From Qipengyuania pelagi (GTDB lineage Bacteria; Pseudomonadota; Alphaproteobacteria; Sphingomonadales; Sphingomonadaceae), in assembly GCF_009827295.1 (NCBI RefSeq), contig NZ_WTYD01000002.1, positions 248,001-312,000 on the forward strand: 64,000 bases of DNA, written 5' to 3'. The notes below the pieces were generated by a model. It was given only the letters and a program-made list of their open reading frames with translations, made no database searches and had not been told where the DNA came from. How positions within the stretch are numbered: position 1 is the first letter of the stretch; each line of letters starts with the position of its first letter. Both the position numbers and the translations under genes were made by a program. Shown here in pieces: positions 41,761-51,499 of this stretch.

Positions 41761-43224
41761 TTACTGCGCGGGTTCCTCGCGCGCAAAATCGTCCTCGCCG
41801 AAGGTCGCGCGCAGATCGCCGGTCAATTCGCGCTGCGGAGGGAGCGAACGGGCCGTCTGACGCTCGATCGCGCCTGCGGGCTGCGCATTGGGGGCCATGA
41901 CGCGCCAGATGATCCCGGCGGTATCGTCGCTCACCAAGAGAGCACCATCCTGCGCCCAGCCGACCCAGGTCGGACGGCCGCGCGTGGTCCCCTCGCCGGT
42001 AAGGAAATCGGTGAGGACCGGAACGGGCTTGCCCTGCGGATTGCCGCGCTCGTCGAAGGCGACATAGACCACGTCATAGCCTGCGGCGGGCTTGCGGTTC
42101 CACGACCCGTGCCGCGCGACGAAGGCGCCGGAGCCGAATTGCGGGCCCATGCGCGCGCCTTCCTTCGTGAAAGCGAGACCCAGGGCCGCAACGTGCGGCC
42201 CCATCGCATATTCGGGGCGACGGGCATATTCGGTGAGATAGGCGGGCATCGGCGCGTCCACCCGCTCGTCGATCTTGTTGCGCCAGTATACCCACGGCCA
42301 GCCATATTGCGCACCCACGGGAACATTGGTGAGGTAGTCGGGCACGAGGTCCGATCCGAGCATGTCGCGCTCGTTCACCGTGGTCCACAATTCGCCCGAC
42401 CAGGGATTGAAATCGAGACCGTTGGCATTGCGCAGACCGGCACCGAAGACGCGCTGCGTGTTCGTTTTGAGATTATATTCCCAGATCAGGGCACGGCCTT
42501 CTTCGGCCTCCATGCCCTTCTCGCCGATATTCGAAGCCGAGCCGACCGCGACATAGAGACGATCGCCATCGGGATGCAGCGCGATATTGCGCATCCAGTG
42601 ATTGCCGCCCGGCGCCAGATCCATCAGCTTGCGCGGCGCGCCCAGGCTCGTCGCGCCGAGTTCGTACGGGAAGGCCAGCACCGCATCGTGATTGGCGACG
42701 TAGAGCGTCCCGTCATTCCACGCGATGCCCGAAGGCGAGGCGAGTTCGTCGGTCAGCGTGGCGCGCTGTTCGGCCCGCCCATCGCCATCCGCATCGCGCA
42801 GCAGCACCAGCTCGTCGGGCGAAGGCCCGGCGGCGCCCGCTTTCTCGAACAGGAGACCGGCAATGAAATTGGTAATCGAAAACCCGCCATCGCCCTCGCT
42901 CGCCGGAGCGCGGGTGAGCGTGACCAGCACGTCGCCATTGGGCAGCGTATGGATGACGCGCGGATGATCCAGCCCCTCGGCGAAACGCATCACCGTCAAC
43001 CCCTCGGCCGCGGTTGGCACCTCGTCCGCCGCCCAGCCGACTGGCTCGGCGATCTTCACCGTGGGGATCGTCTCGGCATCGGGTTCCTGCAAGGTCGGAT
43101 CGGTGCCCGCGACCTCGTCGACCGTGAGATCGGCGGTGTCGCCCCGCGTTACGACAAAGACCGCCACGGCGATGGCGAGGACCACAACCAGAAGGCCGAT
43201 GAGGATTTTGGTGCGCGTTTTCAT
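41761..43224 (-). CDS. PQQ-dependent sugar dehydrogenase family protein, membrane anchored
   Basis: 487 residues from the ATG at 43222-43224, with an N-terminal hydrophobic anchor (residues 8-28). The six-bladed propeller of the sorbosone/soluble glucose dehydrogenase family is suggested by GLDHPRVIHTLPNGDVLVT, GIAWNDGTLYVAN, GGNHWMRNIALHPDGDRLYV and GLRNANGLDFNPWSGELW. The last carries the LRNANGL signature. Members oxidise sugars in the periplasm with PQQ, but no PQQ synthesis gene is in the window and the substrate is unknown. Its stop is one base from that of the acyl-CoA dehydrogenase. Confidence 0.88.
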   Translation of the reverse strand: MKTRTKILIGLLVVVLAIAVAVFVVTRGDTADLTVDEVAGTDPTLQEPDAETIPTVKIAEPVGWAADEVPTAAEGLTVMRFAEGLDHPRVIHTLPNGDVLVTLTRAPASEGDGGFSITNFIAGLLFEKAGAAGPSPDELVLLRDADGDGRAEQRATLTDELASPSGIAWNDGTLYVANHDAVLAFPYELGATSLGAPRKLMDLAPGGNHWMRNIALHPDGDRLYVAVGSASNIGEKGMEAEEGRALIWEYNLKTNTQRVFGAGLRNANGLDFNPWSGELWTTVNERDMLGSDLVPDYLTNVPVGAQYGWPWVYWRNKIDERVDAPMPAYLTEYARRPEYAMGPHVAALGLAFTKEGARMGPQFGSGAFVARHGSWNRKPAAGYDVVYVAFDERGNPQGKPVPVLTDFLTGEGTTRGRPTWVGWAQDGALLVSDDTAGIIWRVMAPNAQPAGAIERQTARSLPPQRELTGDLRATFGEDDFAREEPAQ

Positions 43225-43288
43225 GGGTAGGCGGTTTAGTCCCCCCGGCGCCTTGCGGCAATGGCGCGCGCTTCCTAGCTTGCCCGCC

Positions 43289-43783
43289 ATGTACGATTTC
43301 CGCCCCGCCGACGGCACGCCGAAGCCCGAACTCTATCGCGATCTCCTCTCCGCCGCCGACGCGCTGACGGCGGGCGAGACGGACGGTGTCGCCAATATGG
43401 CCAATGTCGCGGCGCTGTTGTGGGAATTCCTGCCCGATGTGAACTGGACGGGATTCTACCGCACCGATCCGAAGTCCGAGGATGGCGAACTGGTGCTCGG
43501 CCCGTTCGCCGGGCGCCCCGCCTGCATCCGCATCCCGCGCGGCAAGGGCGTGTGCGGCGCTGCGGCGGCGAGTGGGGAGACGCAACTCGTCCCCGATGTT
43601 CACGCCTTTCCAGGCCATATCGCCTGCGATTCGGAAACCGCTTCCGAACTCGTCGTACCGGTCCTGCGTGATGGCGACGTGATCGCGGTGATCGATCTCG
43701 ACAGTCCGCGCGCGGCACGGTTCGACGAAGAGGACCGCGACGGGATCGAGGCGCTGGCGCGGATGCTCGCCGCGCGGATCTGA
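43289..43783 (+). CDS. free methionine-(R)-sulfoxide reductase (GAF domain)
   Basis: 164 residues from the ATG at 43289. The GAF fold is dedicated to free Met-(R)-sulfoxide reduction. Three Cys at residues 79, 89 and 113 (RPACIRIP, GKGVCGAAA, GHIACDSE) have the same spacing as Cys84, 94 and 118 of the E. coli enzyme. VHAFPGHIACD and SELVVPVLRDG are family blocks. It repairs oxidised methionine in the cytoplasm. It is divergent from the sugar dehydrogenase gene across 64 bases. Confidence 0.93.
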   Translation: MYDFRPADGTPKPELYRDLLSAADALTAGETDGVANMANVAALLWEFLPDVNWTGFYRTDPKSEDGELVLGPFAGRPACIRIPRGKGVCGAAAASGETQLVPDVHAFPGHIACDSETASELVVPVLRDGDVIAVIDLDSPRAARFDEEDRDGIEALARMLAARI

Positions 43784-43922
43784 TGCAGATTTCCAGCGCG
43801 CATTGCCCCAAACAGGGACAGCGCGCCTCTCCCGGTTTGGACCCGATCGCCGCGTAATGGTATCGCGACGCGCAATCGCCGCGTGAAAGCGGGGGACTCG
43901 CGCTCGCGAAAGGAAGACCAGC

Positions 43923-44762
43923 ATGACCATACGCACAATCGCCGCTGCCCTGGCCGCCACCCTCGCCGGGGGAGCGGGCTTCGCCGCCACCGGCGCGGCA
44001 GCGCAGACGATCTTCTACGAGGACGGCGATTACCTCTATGCCGTGCCCGGTGACGCCGTGGTCACGGAAACGGTCGAAGCGCCGGCTCCCACCATGACGG
44101 TCGTGGTTCCGATGCCCGATAGGGTGCAGCCGGTGTTCACCTACGATCCGGTGGTGCAGCCGATCGGGGGCCCGGTCGTCGAAAGCACGGTCGTGGAGAG
44201 CGCTGGCCCGCGCGGTGCGGTGCGCTCGATTCCGGCGCGTCGGGCCGATGAAGCCTATCGTTCGACGGCCTATTCCGGTCCGGTCTATCAGGGCACTTAC
44301 GCTTACGCGACCGCGCCGCGCTCGGGCTATCTTCCGGGCGGCGGCCAGCTGGTCACTTTCGACCGTGAGGCCTGGCTGGCGGAATGCCGAGCACGCGTAG
44401 GAACCTATGAAGACAGCGATCGCGCGCGTCTGATCGGAACGCTCGCCGGAGCAGCGGCAGGTGGTCTCATCGGTAACCGGGTTGCCGGGAGTGGCAATCG
44501 CCTCGGCGGGACTTTGATCGGCGCGGGGACCGGTGCACTCGCCGGATCGGTCGTCGGCGATGCGATCGACGATCGCAACGATGCGCGGCGCTACCAGTCA
44601 GGCTATGGAGACGATGGCGGCTATTGCGCGGCCTATCTTGACGATTACCTCGCCCGCGCGAGCCTGACCGCAGCGTCGACCACTACGACTGTGCCGGGGC
44701 AGCAGTATTTCCTCGTGCCCGTAACGATTCAGGTCGCGCAGCAGCCCGTCTATTCGGACTGA
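43923..44762 (+). CDS. exported protein with glycine-zipper domain
   Basis: 279 residues with a signal peptide cut after about AAAQ (residue 28). A long Pro/Val/Tyr-rich region follows. A glycine zipper lies at about 165-220 (LIGTLAGAAAGGLIGNRVAG and LIGAGTGALAGSVVGDAID), the 17-kDa surface antigen or Gly-zipper 2TM type found in outer-membrane lipoproteins and stress proteins. There is no lipobox, so it is periplasmic or outer-membrane associated. The remaining sequence matches nothing I recognise. It converges on parB. Confidence 0.83.
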   Translation: MTIRTIAAALAATLAGGAGFAATGAAAQTIFYEDGDYLYAVPGDAVVTETVEAPAPTMTVVVPMPDRVQPVFTYDPVVQPIGGPVVESTVVESAGPRGAVRSIPARRADEAYRSTAYSGPVYQGTYAYATAPRSGYLPGGGQLVTFDREAWLAECRARVGTYEDSDRARLIGTLAGAAAGGLIGNRVAGSGNRLGGTLIGAGTGALAGSVVGDAIDDRNDARRYQSGYGDDGGYCAAYLDDYLARASLTAASTTTTVPGQQYFLVPVTIQVAQQPVYSD

Positions 44763-44789
44763 GCCTGCGCGCCCTGTTGAGGGGCCAGC

Positions 44790-45782
44790 CTAGATTTCTC
44801 CGCCCGTCAGGCGCTGGCAGACCAGGTCGAGCTGATCGAGCGTCCGGTAACGGATGCTCACCGTTCCCTTGCCCGGATCGTCGGCCTTGATCCGCACTTG
44901 CAGGCCGAGGAACTCCTCCAAATGGCGCTGCACGGCTTCGAGATCCGCATCGGCGGGCGCCGAACCATTGGACGGGGCGCTCGTCCGCCGAGCCTTTGCC
45001 GGAGCGTTGCCGCGCGCCAGGCGCTCGACCTCGCGTACGGACAAGTCCGCCTTGACCGCCTGCTCGGCGATCGCGACCGCGTCGTCGTTTCCGATCAGCG
45101 CGCGGGCATGACCCATTGAAAGCTTTCCACCCTCGACGAGATCGAGCACCGGAGCGGGCAGCGCGAGCAGGCGCATGATATTCGCGACATGGCTGCGCGA
45201 CTTCTCGACCATCTTGGCGAGATCGGTCTGAGTCATCCCCTCTTGTTCGGACAGGCGATGATAGGCCCGCGCTTCCTCGACCGCGTTCAGATCCTCGCGC
45301 TGCAGGTTCTCGATCAGCGCGAGGGCGGTGATTTCGCGCGTATCCAGTTCGCGCACGATGGCGGGAATGTCGTGGAGCCGCGCCTTCTGCGCCGCGCGCC
45401 AGCGCCGTTCCCCGGCAACAAGGCGGTAACGATTGTTACCTTCCGGCGTGACGATGATCGGCTGGATGACCCCGCGTGTCGCGATCGAGGCAGCGAGTTC
45501 GGCCAGCGCATCCTCGTCGAAATGGGTGCGGGGCTGGTTCGGCAGGGGCGAAATGGACGCAATCGGGATCGAGCGCAGGCCTTCGCGCGATGAGCCTTGG
45601 CCCTCATCGCTATCTGAAGGGGACGAGGATGTAGCGCCACCAGCGGACGCCGCCACCGGCTCCTCGCGGCGCGTCTCGCCCATCAGCGCGCCCAAGCCAC
45701 GACCGAGCTTGCGCTTGCGGATGGCTACCCGCTCCGCGACGGTCGAGCCGGGCCGCTTGTCGTCGTCAAAATCCTCGCTCAT
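44790..45782 (-). CDS. parB: chromosome partitioning protein ParB
   Basis: 330 residues from the ATG at 45780-45782, overlapping the parA stop as ATGA. GRGLGALMGE near residue 30 is the typical start. The CTP-binding/hydrolysing N-domain carries VAGERRWRAAQKA and ENLQREDLNAVEEARAY. A helix-turn-helix (TQTDLAKMVEKSRSHVANIM) reads parS, and the C-terminal dimer domain ends the protein. ParB loads at parS and forms the partition complex that moves origins with ParA. parS sites lie at 46616, 49087 and 58596. Confidence 0.97.
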   Translation of the reverse strand: MSEDFDDDKRPGSTVAERVAIRKRKLGRGLGALMGETRREEPVAASAGGATSSSPSDSDEGQGSSREGLRSIPIASISPLPNQPRTHFDEDALAELAASIATRGVIQPIIVTPEGNNRYRLVAGERRWRAAQKARLHDIPAIVRELDTREITALALIENLQREDLNAVEEARAYHRLSEQEGMTQTDLAKMVEKSRSHVANIMRLLALPAPVLDLVEGGKLSMGHARALIGNDDAVAIAEQAVKADLSVREVERLARGNAPAKARRTSAPSNGSAPADADLEAVQRHLEEFLGLQVRIKADDPGKGTVSIRYRTLDQLDLVCQRLTGGEI

Positions 45783-46555
45783 GCGGCCTTCCTTTCCTCT
45801 GGCAATCGGCCGATCAACTCCCGCGCCAGCGCGATATAGGCGCGGCTTCCCGGGCAAGCGTGGTCGTAGATCAGCGCGGGCAAGCCATGGCTCGGCGCCT
45901 CGGACAGGCGGACATTGCGCGGGATCACCGATTCGAAAACGAGCTTGCCGAGACAATCGCGTACATCGTCGGCGACCTGATCGGTCAGGCGATTACGGCG
46001 GTCGAACATGGTGAGGACGACGCCGACAATGCCCAGATCGGGATTGAACCGCTCCTGCACGCGCTCGACAGTCTGAAGCAGCTGGCTGAGACCCTCGAGC
46101 GCGAAGAACTCGCATTGCAGCGGGACAAGCAACGTATCGGCCGCGCCGAGCGCGTTGAGCGTCAATAGGCCGAGAGAGGGCGGGCAATCGATGAAGCAGA
46201 TGTCGTAGCCGCTGCGCGCCGATATGGCCTGATCGAGCCTGGCTGTGCGATCCTCGACGCCGACCAGTTCGACCTCCGCACCGGAGAGATCCTGGGTCGC
46301 CGGGACGATGTCGAGGCCGGGAACGTCGGTCCGCTGCGCCGCCTGATCGAGCGTGGCTTCCTGCAGCAGCAGGTCATAGCTCGACACGGTTCGAGCACTA
46401 TTGGGAATGCCGAGACCGGTTGATGCGTTGCCCTGCGGATCGAGATCGACCAGCAGCGTCTTCCAGCCGGTCGCCGCCATCGCGGTGGCGATGTTGATGG
46501 CGGTAGTGGTTTTTCCCACCCCGCCCTTTTGATTGGCGATGGCAATGGTGATCAT
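45779..46555 (-). CDS. parA: chromosome partitioning ATPase ParA
   Basis: 258 residues. Deviant Walker A NQKGGVGKTTTAINIA (residues 8-23), FIDCPPSLGLL and CEFFALEGLSQL mark a chromosomal ParA/Soj. It forms ATP-dependent gradients on the nucleoid that pull ParB-parS complexes. The ATG at 46553-46555 overlaps the rsmG stop as ATGA and its own stop overlaps the parB ATG. All four junctions of mnmG-rsmG-parA-parB are thus coupled. The order is standard near alphaproteobacterial origins. Confidence 0.98.
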   Translation of the reverse strand: MITIAIANQKGGVGKTTTAINIATAMAATGWKTLLVDLDPQGNASTGLGIPNSARTVSSYDLLLQEATLDQAAQRTDVPGLDIVPATQDLSGAEVELVGVEDRTARLDQAISARSGYDICFIDCPPSLGLLTLNALGAADTLLVPLQCEFFALEGLSQLLQTVERVQERFNPDLGIVGVVLTMFDRRNRLTDQVADDVRDCLGKLVFESVIPRNVRLSEAPSHGLPALIYDHACPGSRAYIALARELIGRLPEERKAA

Positions 46556-47181
46556 GGCTTGGCCTCTATTCGTCCCGATCCCGTGATGATGCCCGCTTGC
46601 GCGTCGGTTTGCGAGTGTTCCACGTGAAACAGCGCGCGCCGCTTTTTCGGAAGCGCGCCCACTTCCTGCGCCGCCGACCGCCCCTTGGGCAATATCCAGC
46701 GCGTCTCCTTTGTGGAGAAGCGAGCGGATAAGTCTAGCAAACGCGGCAACGGAGCGAAGGCGCGCGCCGTTATGCAATCCGCGTCGAAGCTTTCGACATG
46801 CTCCAGACGGGCGCCGTGGATCGTGCAGTTTTCGAGCTTGAGATCGGCTTTGACACTCGCAAGCCATTCGACCCGTCTCTTGCGCGACTCGACGAGATGA
46901 AAATGCTGGTCGGGCCGCGCGATCGCCAACGCGATGCCGGGGAAGCCTGCTCCGGTCCCAAGATCGAGCCAGACCGACCGTTCGGACCCGGCGTGGTCGA
47001 GCAATTGGACCGAATCGGCAATGTGACGCAGCCAGACTTCGTCGAAGCTGCGCGCCGCAACGAGGTTCTGACGCATATTTTCCTCGCGCAGCAAGACGAT
47101 GAGGCGCTCGAACTTTCTCATCGCCCGATCGTCGCATCGCGCCGCGACGAAAGCGCGCGCCTCGGCTTCGCTTTCGATCAT
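46552..47181 (-). CDS. rsmG: 16S rRNA (guanine-527-N7) methyltransferase RsmG
   Basis: 209 residues. RsmG methylates G527 of 16S rRNA using S-adenosylmethionine; its loss gives low-level streptomycin resistance. Motifs are [35 protein letters not shown] (SAM-binding loop) and [16 protein letters not shown] parS site is written into the 3' end (codons for LFHVEHSQ). It overlaps mnmG upstream and parA downstream by four bases each. Confidence 0.96.
   Translation of the reverse strand: MIESEAEARAFVAARCDDRAMRKFERLIVLLREENMRQNLVAARSFDEVWLRHIADSVQLLDHAGSERSVWLDLGTGAGFPGIALAIARPDQHFHLVESRKRRVEWLASVKADLKLENCTIHGARLEHVESFDADCITARAFAPLPRLLDLSARFSTKETRWILPKGRSAAQEVGALPKKRRALFHVEHSQTDAQAGIITGSGRIEAKP
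46616..46631. other. parS site inside rsmG
   Basis: TGTTCCACGTGAAACA differs from the palindromic consensus TGTTTCACGTGAAACA at one position and fits TGTTNCACGTGAAACA exactly. It lies within rsmG, just upstream of parA, and should be a ParB loading site. Confidence 0.9.
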
Positions 47182-49034
47182 GCCGCGCGGCTTTCAATCC
47201 GGCGCGCCCGGACCAGCAGAGCGGCGAGGGCCGCGGGCGTGATGCCCGGGACGCGGGCAGCTGCCGCAAGCGTCTCCGGCTGGGCGCGAGTGAGACGCTC
47301 GATCATCTCGTTCGACAGTCCGGCAACCTCCGCATAGGAAAAATCAGCCGGGAGAGCGACGTGGTCGTTGGCGCGCAAATCTCTCAACTCGGCCTCCTGT
47401 CGCGCGAGATAGGGCGCATAGGCCGCGTCCTCGGTCGCTTCCGTGACCACCGGATCGCTCCAGTCCCAATCGCTTGGCATGAGAGGTGTCAGGGCATTTG
47501 GCTCCACTGCATGGTGCTGGAGCCAGTCACTGACGCTGCGCTTCGCACCGACCGGATCGACTGCAACGCCAACCGCCGCTAGTTCGCGCGGAGACAACTC
47601 CCTATCGAGGTCGCTTCGTGCCTGTTCGAGGCGCTCCTGCCGCCGCTCGAACCAGGCGGCCCGTTCCTGTCCAACGCACCCAAGAGCGAGACCCATGGGC
47701 GTCAGCCGCGTGTCGGCATTGGCGGCGCGCAGGCGCAGACGGTATTCGGCACGCGAGGTGAGCATACGATAAGGCTCGCTCACCCCATGAAGAGTGAGAT
47801 CGTCCACCATCACGGCGATATAGGAATTGGCGCGATCGAGTGCCGGGGGTTCGCGATCAAGAACGTGCGCCGCCGCATTCAGACCCGCGACGAGGCCCTG
47901 TGCTGCCGCCTCCTCATAACCCGTCGTCCCATTGATCTGCCCCGCACAATAGAGGCCGGGCATGGCCCGCACCTGCAAATCGCGCGACAAGGCACGTGGA
48001 TCGATATGATCGTATTCCACCGCATAGCCGGGAACGACCATATCGACTTTTTCCAACCCCTCCATGCTGCGCAGCATCCCGAGCTGGGTATCCTCGGGAA
48101 GCGAGGTGCTGATCCCGTTGGGATAGACGAGATGCGTGCCCAACCCTTCCGGCTCGAGGAAGACCTGATGCCCCTCCCGATCGCCGAAACGATGGATCTT
48201 GTCCTCGATCGACGGGCAATAGCGCGGCCCCTGCCCCGCGATCGCACCGCTGAAAAGCGGAGAGCGATCGAGATTGGCGCGGATGATATCGTGGCTTTCG
48301 CGATTGGTCCGCGTGATCGCGCAGAAGACTTGCGGGTTTTGCCGCGCCGATGTCAGCGAGGACATGGTCCAGTCTTCACCATCCGAAGGCTGTTCCTCCA
48401 GACGCGCCCAATCGATCGTTCGCCCGTCGAGACGCGGCGGCGTGCCGGTCTTGAGGCGCGACATCGGGAGATCGGCACTTCGCATCTGGTCGGCGAGACG
48501 CTGCGCGGCATTTTCCCCGACGCGTCCGCCTTCCTGCCTCACCTCCCCGCGATACAGCACGCCGCCCAGAAAGGTGCCGGTGCAAAGAATAACGCTGGGT
48601 GCTTCGAGCGCCGTCCCATCGGCCAGATCGACGCCTGAAACCCGCCCACCCGAAAACCGCAGGCCCGCAGCTTCGCCCGCGACGCTCGTCAAAGTCGAAA
48701 GCTGTGCCAGCTGGCTCTGGACGGATCGCTTGAACAGCCGCCGGTCCGCCTGGACACGCGGCCCCCAGACCGCGCTGCCTTTCGAACGGTTGAGCATCCG
48801 GTAATGAATCGCACCCGCATCCGCCGCACGGCCGATCACGCCATCGAACGCGTCAACCTCGCGCACCAGATGGCCCTTCCCCAATCCACCGATAGCGGGA
48901 TTACAGCTCATCGCGCCGACCGTGGCCGGGTCGAAGGTCACGAGGGCAACACACAGGCCCATGCGCGCGCCGGCCGCAGCCGCTTCCACACCGGCGTGTC
49001 CTCCGCCGATCACGATGATGTCGAATTGCGCCAT
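47178..49034 (-). CDS. mnmG: tRNA uridine-5-carboxymethylaminomethyl modification enzyme MnmG (GidA)
   Basis: 618 residues. With MnmE it installs the cmnm5 group on U34 of certain tRNAs. The FAD-binding motif [20 protein letters not shown] opens the protein. [32 protein letters not shown] and [20 protein letters not shown] are hallmark blocks, and the C-terminal helical domain is complete. It starts the run mnmG-rsmG-parA-parB, 69 bases downstream of mnmE, with a parS in the gap. Confidence 0.97.
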   Translation of the reverse strand: MAQFDIIVIGGGHAGVEAAAAGARMGLCVALVTFDPATVGAMSCNPAIGGLGKGHLVREVDAFDGVIGRAADAGAIHYRMLNRSKGSAVWGPRVQADRRLFKRSVQSQLAQLSTLTSVAGEAAGLRFSGGRVSGVDLADGTALEAPSVILCTGTFLGGVLYRGEVRQEGGRVGENAAQRLADQMRSADLPMSRLKTGTPPRLDGRTIDWARLEEQPSDGEDWTMSSLTSARQNPQVFCAITRTNRESHDIIRANLDRSPLFSGAIAGQGPRYCPSIEDKIHRFGDREGHQVFLEPEGLGTHLVYPNGISTSLPEDTQLGMLRSMEGLEKVDMVVPGYAVEYDHIDPRALSRDLQVRAMPGLYCAGQINGTTGYEEAAAQGLVAGLNAAAHVLDREPPALDRANSYIAVMVDDLTLHGVSEPYRMLTSRAEYRLRLRAANADTRLTPMGLALGCVGQERAAWFERRQERLEQARSDLDRELSPRELAAVGVAVDPVGAKRSVSDWLQHHAVEPNALTPLMPSDWDWSDPVVTEATEDAAYAPYLARQEAELRDLRANDHVALPADFSYAEVAGLSNEMIERLTRAQPETLAAAARVPGITPAALAALLVRARRIESRAA

Positions 49035-49086
49035 GAGTCGCTAATAGAAGGGAGCAGCCGCGCGGTCAAAGCCGTTCCTGTCCGCG

Positions 49087-49102
49087 TGTTCCACGTGAAA
49101 CA
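49087..49102. other. parS site between mnmE and mnmG
   Basis: TGTTCCACGTGAAACA, identical to the site at 46616, ends one base before the last base of the mnmE stop codon. It lies about 3.3 kb upstream of the parAB operon start and fits the ParB consensus. Confidence 0.9.
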
Positions 49103-50380
49103 TCACTTTCCAATGCAGAACCGTCCGAACAGTGCATCGAGCATATCTTCCGTCGAGGCGCGGCCCAGCAACGCATCGAACGCGCGGCGGGCGATGCGCA
49201 ATTCCTCGCCCATCGTGAGCAAATCCTGAGAGGGCCGGAGCGATTGCAGGGCTTGAACCGCCTCGCCGACCAGCCGCCGCTGCCGCGCATTCAGAGCGGC
49301 CTCACCCGGTTTGGGCAGAACGCTCCGCGCGCGTTCGACGACATCGGCTTCGAGCGCATCCATGCCCGAACCGGTAACAACCGATACCGTGTGCGAGGCC
49401 GAACGCTTGGCTTCGAAATCCTCGGCGTCGGCTCGCGCCGCAACCTCGACCGCTCCCTTAGGTCCCTCCCCCTCCGGCCCAAGCCAGAGGACGATGTCGG
49501 CGCGCTCCAGCTGCGCTCCGGCCCGTTCGATCCCGATTCGCTCGATCGCATCCCCGCTGTCGTCCCGCAGTCCGGCGGTGTCGACCAGAACCAGCGGTAC
49601 GCCGCCGAGCGCGACCGGACGTTCGATCGCATCGCGCGTCGTTCCCGCCATGGGAGAGACGATCGCCGCCGCATCGCGGACCAGCGCGTTGAAAAGGCTC
49701 GATTTCCCACTATTGGGCGGCCCGGCCAGAACGACGCGCACGCCGTCGCGCAAGCGTTCGACCGGCGGCCGCTCGAGCCACTGCGCCATCTGCCCCGCCA
49801 GATCGCTCGTTTCGGCGAAGAAGGCGTCGGGCAAATCCTCGACATCGTCCTCATCCGCAAAATCCAGCACGGCTTCGACCTGGGCGCCGAGAGAAAGGAC
49901 GCGATCCCGCCATGCCTCGGCCTGCCGCGAGATCGCCCCGGAAAACGCCCGCGTTGCCGCCTGCCGCTGCAATTCGGTTTCCGCTGCAAGCAGATCGCCC
50001 AGCCCCTCCGCTTCGGCGAGGTCGAGCACACCATTCGCAAAGGCCCGGCGCGTGAACTCTCCCGCTTCGGCATGGCGCAGATTTTCGAAGCCCGCCAATT
50101 CGCCCAGGATCGCCGCGATCACCGCGCGGCCACCATGGCAATGCAGTTCCGCCAGATCCTCGCCCGTCGCCGTGCGCGGCCCAGGGAACCAGAGCACCAG
50201 AGCCGAATCGAGCAAGCCGCCGTTCGCGTCCCGCAATGTCCGCAAAGACGCCCGCCGCGGTTCAGGGAGTGCCCCCGCGAGCCTTGCGATAGCATCGCCC
50301 GCATCGGGGCCGCTGATCCGCACCACCGCGATCGCGCAGGGCGGCGTGCCGCTCGACACGGCGAAGATCGTATCGCTCAT
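49103..50380 (-). CDS. mnmE: tRNA modification GTPase MnmE (TrmE)
   Basis: 425 residues from the ATG at 50378-50380 (MSDTIFAVSSG). The N-terminal folate-binding domain is followed by helices and an inserted G domain with VLAGPPNSGKSSLFNAL near residue 220, SPMAGTTRD and DTAGLRD. The protein ends with the CIGK motif needed for tRNA modification. It is the partner of MnmG. A GGGAAGG run touches the ATG, which is unusually close for a ribosome site. The DUF6489 gene lies 31 bases upstream on the same strand. Confidence 0.97.
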   Translation of the reverse strand: MSDTIFAVSSGTPPCAIAVVRISGPDAGDAIARLAGALPEPRRASLRTLRDANGGLLDSALVLWFPGPRTATGEDLAELHCHGGRAVIAAILGELAGFENLRHAEAGEFTRRAFANGVLDLAEAEGLGDLLAAETELQRQAATRAFSGAISRQAEAWRDRVLSLGAQVEAVLDFADEDDVEDLPDAFFAETSDLAGQMAQWLERPPVERLRDGVRVVLAGPPNSGKSSLFNALVRDAAAIVSPMAGTTRDAIERPVALGGVPLVLVDTAGLRDDSGDAIERIGIERAGAQLERADIVLWLGPEGEGPKGAVEVAARADAEDFEAKRSASHTVSVVTGSGMDALEADVVERARSVLPKPGEAALNARQRRLVGEAVQALQSLRPSQDLLTMGEELRIARRAFDALLGRASTEDMLDALFGRFCIGK

Positions 50381-50411
50381 CCTTCCCGCCCCGCCGACGC
50401 GGTTCTCAAGC

Positions 50412-50681
50412 TCAGCTGGGGCTATCGCCGCCCGGCTTCGAGAAAACCGGCCCGCGAGTGGCCTGCGCCCCTTCCATGAAGCTCTGGAACAGCTTGAATC
50501 CCGCCTGCCCCATCGGCGCGAGCTGGCGAGCATATTCCTGAAGCTTCTCAGTGTCCGAGACACCCGACATCGCCTTGGACATCATGTCGACATAGACGGC
50601 GTTGGCCTTGCCCACGTCGGGCAGGCCCATGAAGCTCCGGGCCTCTTCCGGGGTACAATCGATTTCGACATGGACCTTCAT
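50412..50681 (-). CDS. DUF6489 small protein
   Basis: 89 residues from the ATG at 50679-50681, behind GGAGGAAG. It begins MKVHVEIDCTPEEARSFMGL, the conserved start of this family, which occurs in Alphaproteobacteria near chromosome-origin genes. The rest is helical with QEYARQLAPMGQAGFKLFQS; no catalytic motif or signal peptide is seen. Function is unknown. It precedes mnmE by 31 bases and may be co-transcribed. Confidence 0.85.
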   Translation of the reverse strand: MKVHVEIDCTPEEARSFMGLPDVGKANAVYVDMMSKAMSGVSDTEKLQEYARQLAPMGQAGFKLFQSFMEGAQATRGPVFSKPGGDSPS

Positions 50682-50797
50682 CGCGCTTCCTCCGTTAGCT
50701 TTCTGAGACCTATCTGGGTCGGGGAGGCGGGGGAAGCAAGTTTCACCTCGTCGAACCGGTCCATCAATCGTGAAACACAGCAGCGAGGGACATCCCA

Positions 50798-51499
50798 ATG
50801 AGCACGACCACCAACATCCCCACCCTGAACGGCGACGGCGAATTCAAGGCCTATGTCGCCCGTCCGGCGGACGAACCCAAGGCCGCGATCGTGGTGATCC
50901 AGGAGATCTTCGGCGTGAATGCCGGCATTCGCCGCAAGGCCGACAAGCTCGCCGAAGCCGGGTATCTCGCGGTCGCGCCCGACCTGTTCTGGCGGATGGA
51001 GCGCGGCATCGAACTCGATCCCGATGTCGAGCCCGAATTCCAACAGGCGCTCGACTGGATGCAGAAATTTGACCAGGACACGGGCGTCCGCGATATCGAG
51101 GCAACGATCAAATGGGCGCGCGAGGAGAGTGGGGGGAAGAAGGTCGGCGCGGTCGGTTACTGCCTCGGAGGGCGGCTCGCCTATATGACGGCGGCGCGAA
51201 CCGATTCGGATGCGACGGTCGGCTATTACGCGGTCGGCGTGGATGAATTGCTGCGCGAGAAGGACGCGATCGCCAATCCGCTGATGCTGCACATCCCGAC
51301 CGAGGACGGGTTTGTCGACAAGGAGACGCAGACAAAGATGCATGAGGGACTTGATCCGGACCCCAAGGTGACGCTGCACGATTACGAGGGGATGGACCAC
51401 GGCTTCGCGACCGAGTTCGGGAAGCGTCGCAATGAGGAGAATGCGGAGCTTGCCGACAAGCGTACCGCCGAATTCTTCGCCGAACATCTGGAGGCCTGA
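50798..51499 (+). CDS. dienelactone hydrolase family protein
   Basis: 233 residues, an alpha/beta hydrolase with a Cys nucleophile: GAVGYCLGGRLAYM near residue 122, the acid in IPTEDGFVD and the His in EGMDHGFA. EIFGVNAGIRRKADKLAEAGY is the typical oxyanion-side block. Family members hydrolyse dienelactone in chloroaromatic degradation or other cyclic esters; the substrate here is unknown. Its stop shares a base with the ATG of the next gene, starting a three-gene operon. Confidence 0.92.
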   Translation: MSTTTNIPTLNGDGEFKAYVARPADEPKAAIVVIQEIFGVNAGIRRKADKLAEAGYLAVAPDLFWRMERGIELDPDVEPEFQQALDWMQKFDQDTGVRDIEATIKWAREESGGKKVGAVGYCLGGRLAYMTAARTDSDATVGYYAVGVDELLREKDAIANPLMLHIPTEDGFVDKETQTKMHEGLDPDPKVTLHDYEGMDHGFATEFGKRRNEENAELADKRTAEFFAEHLEA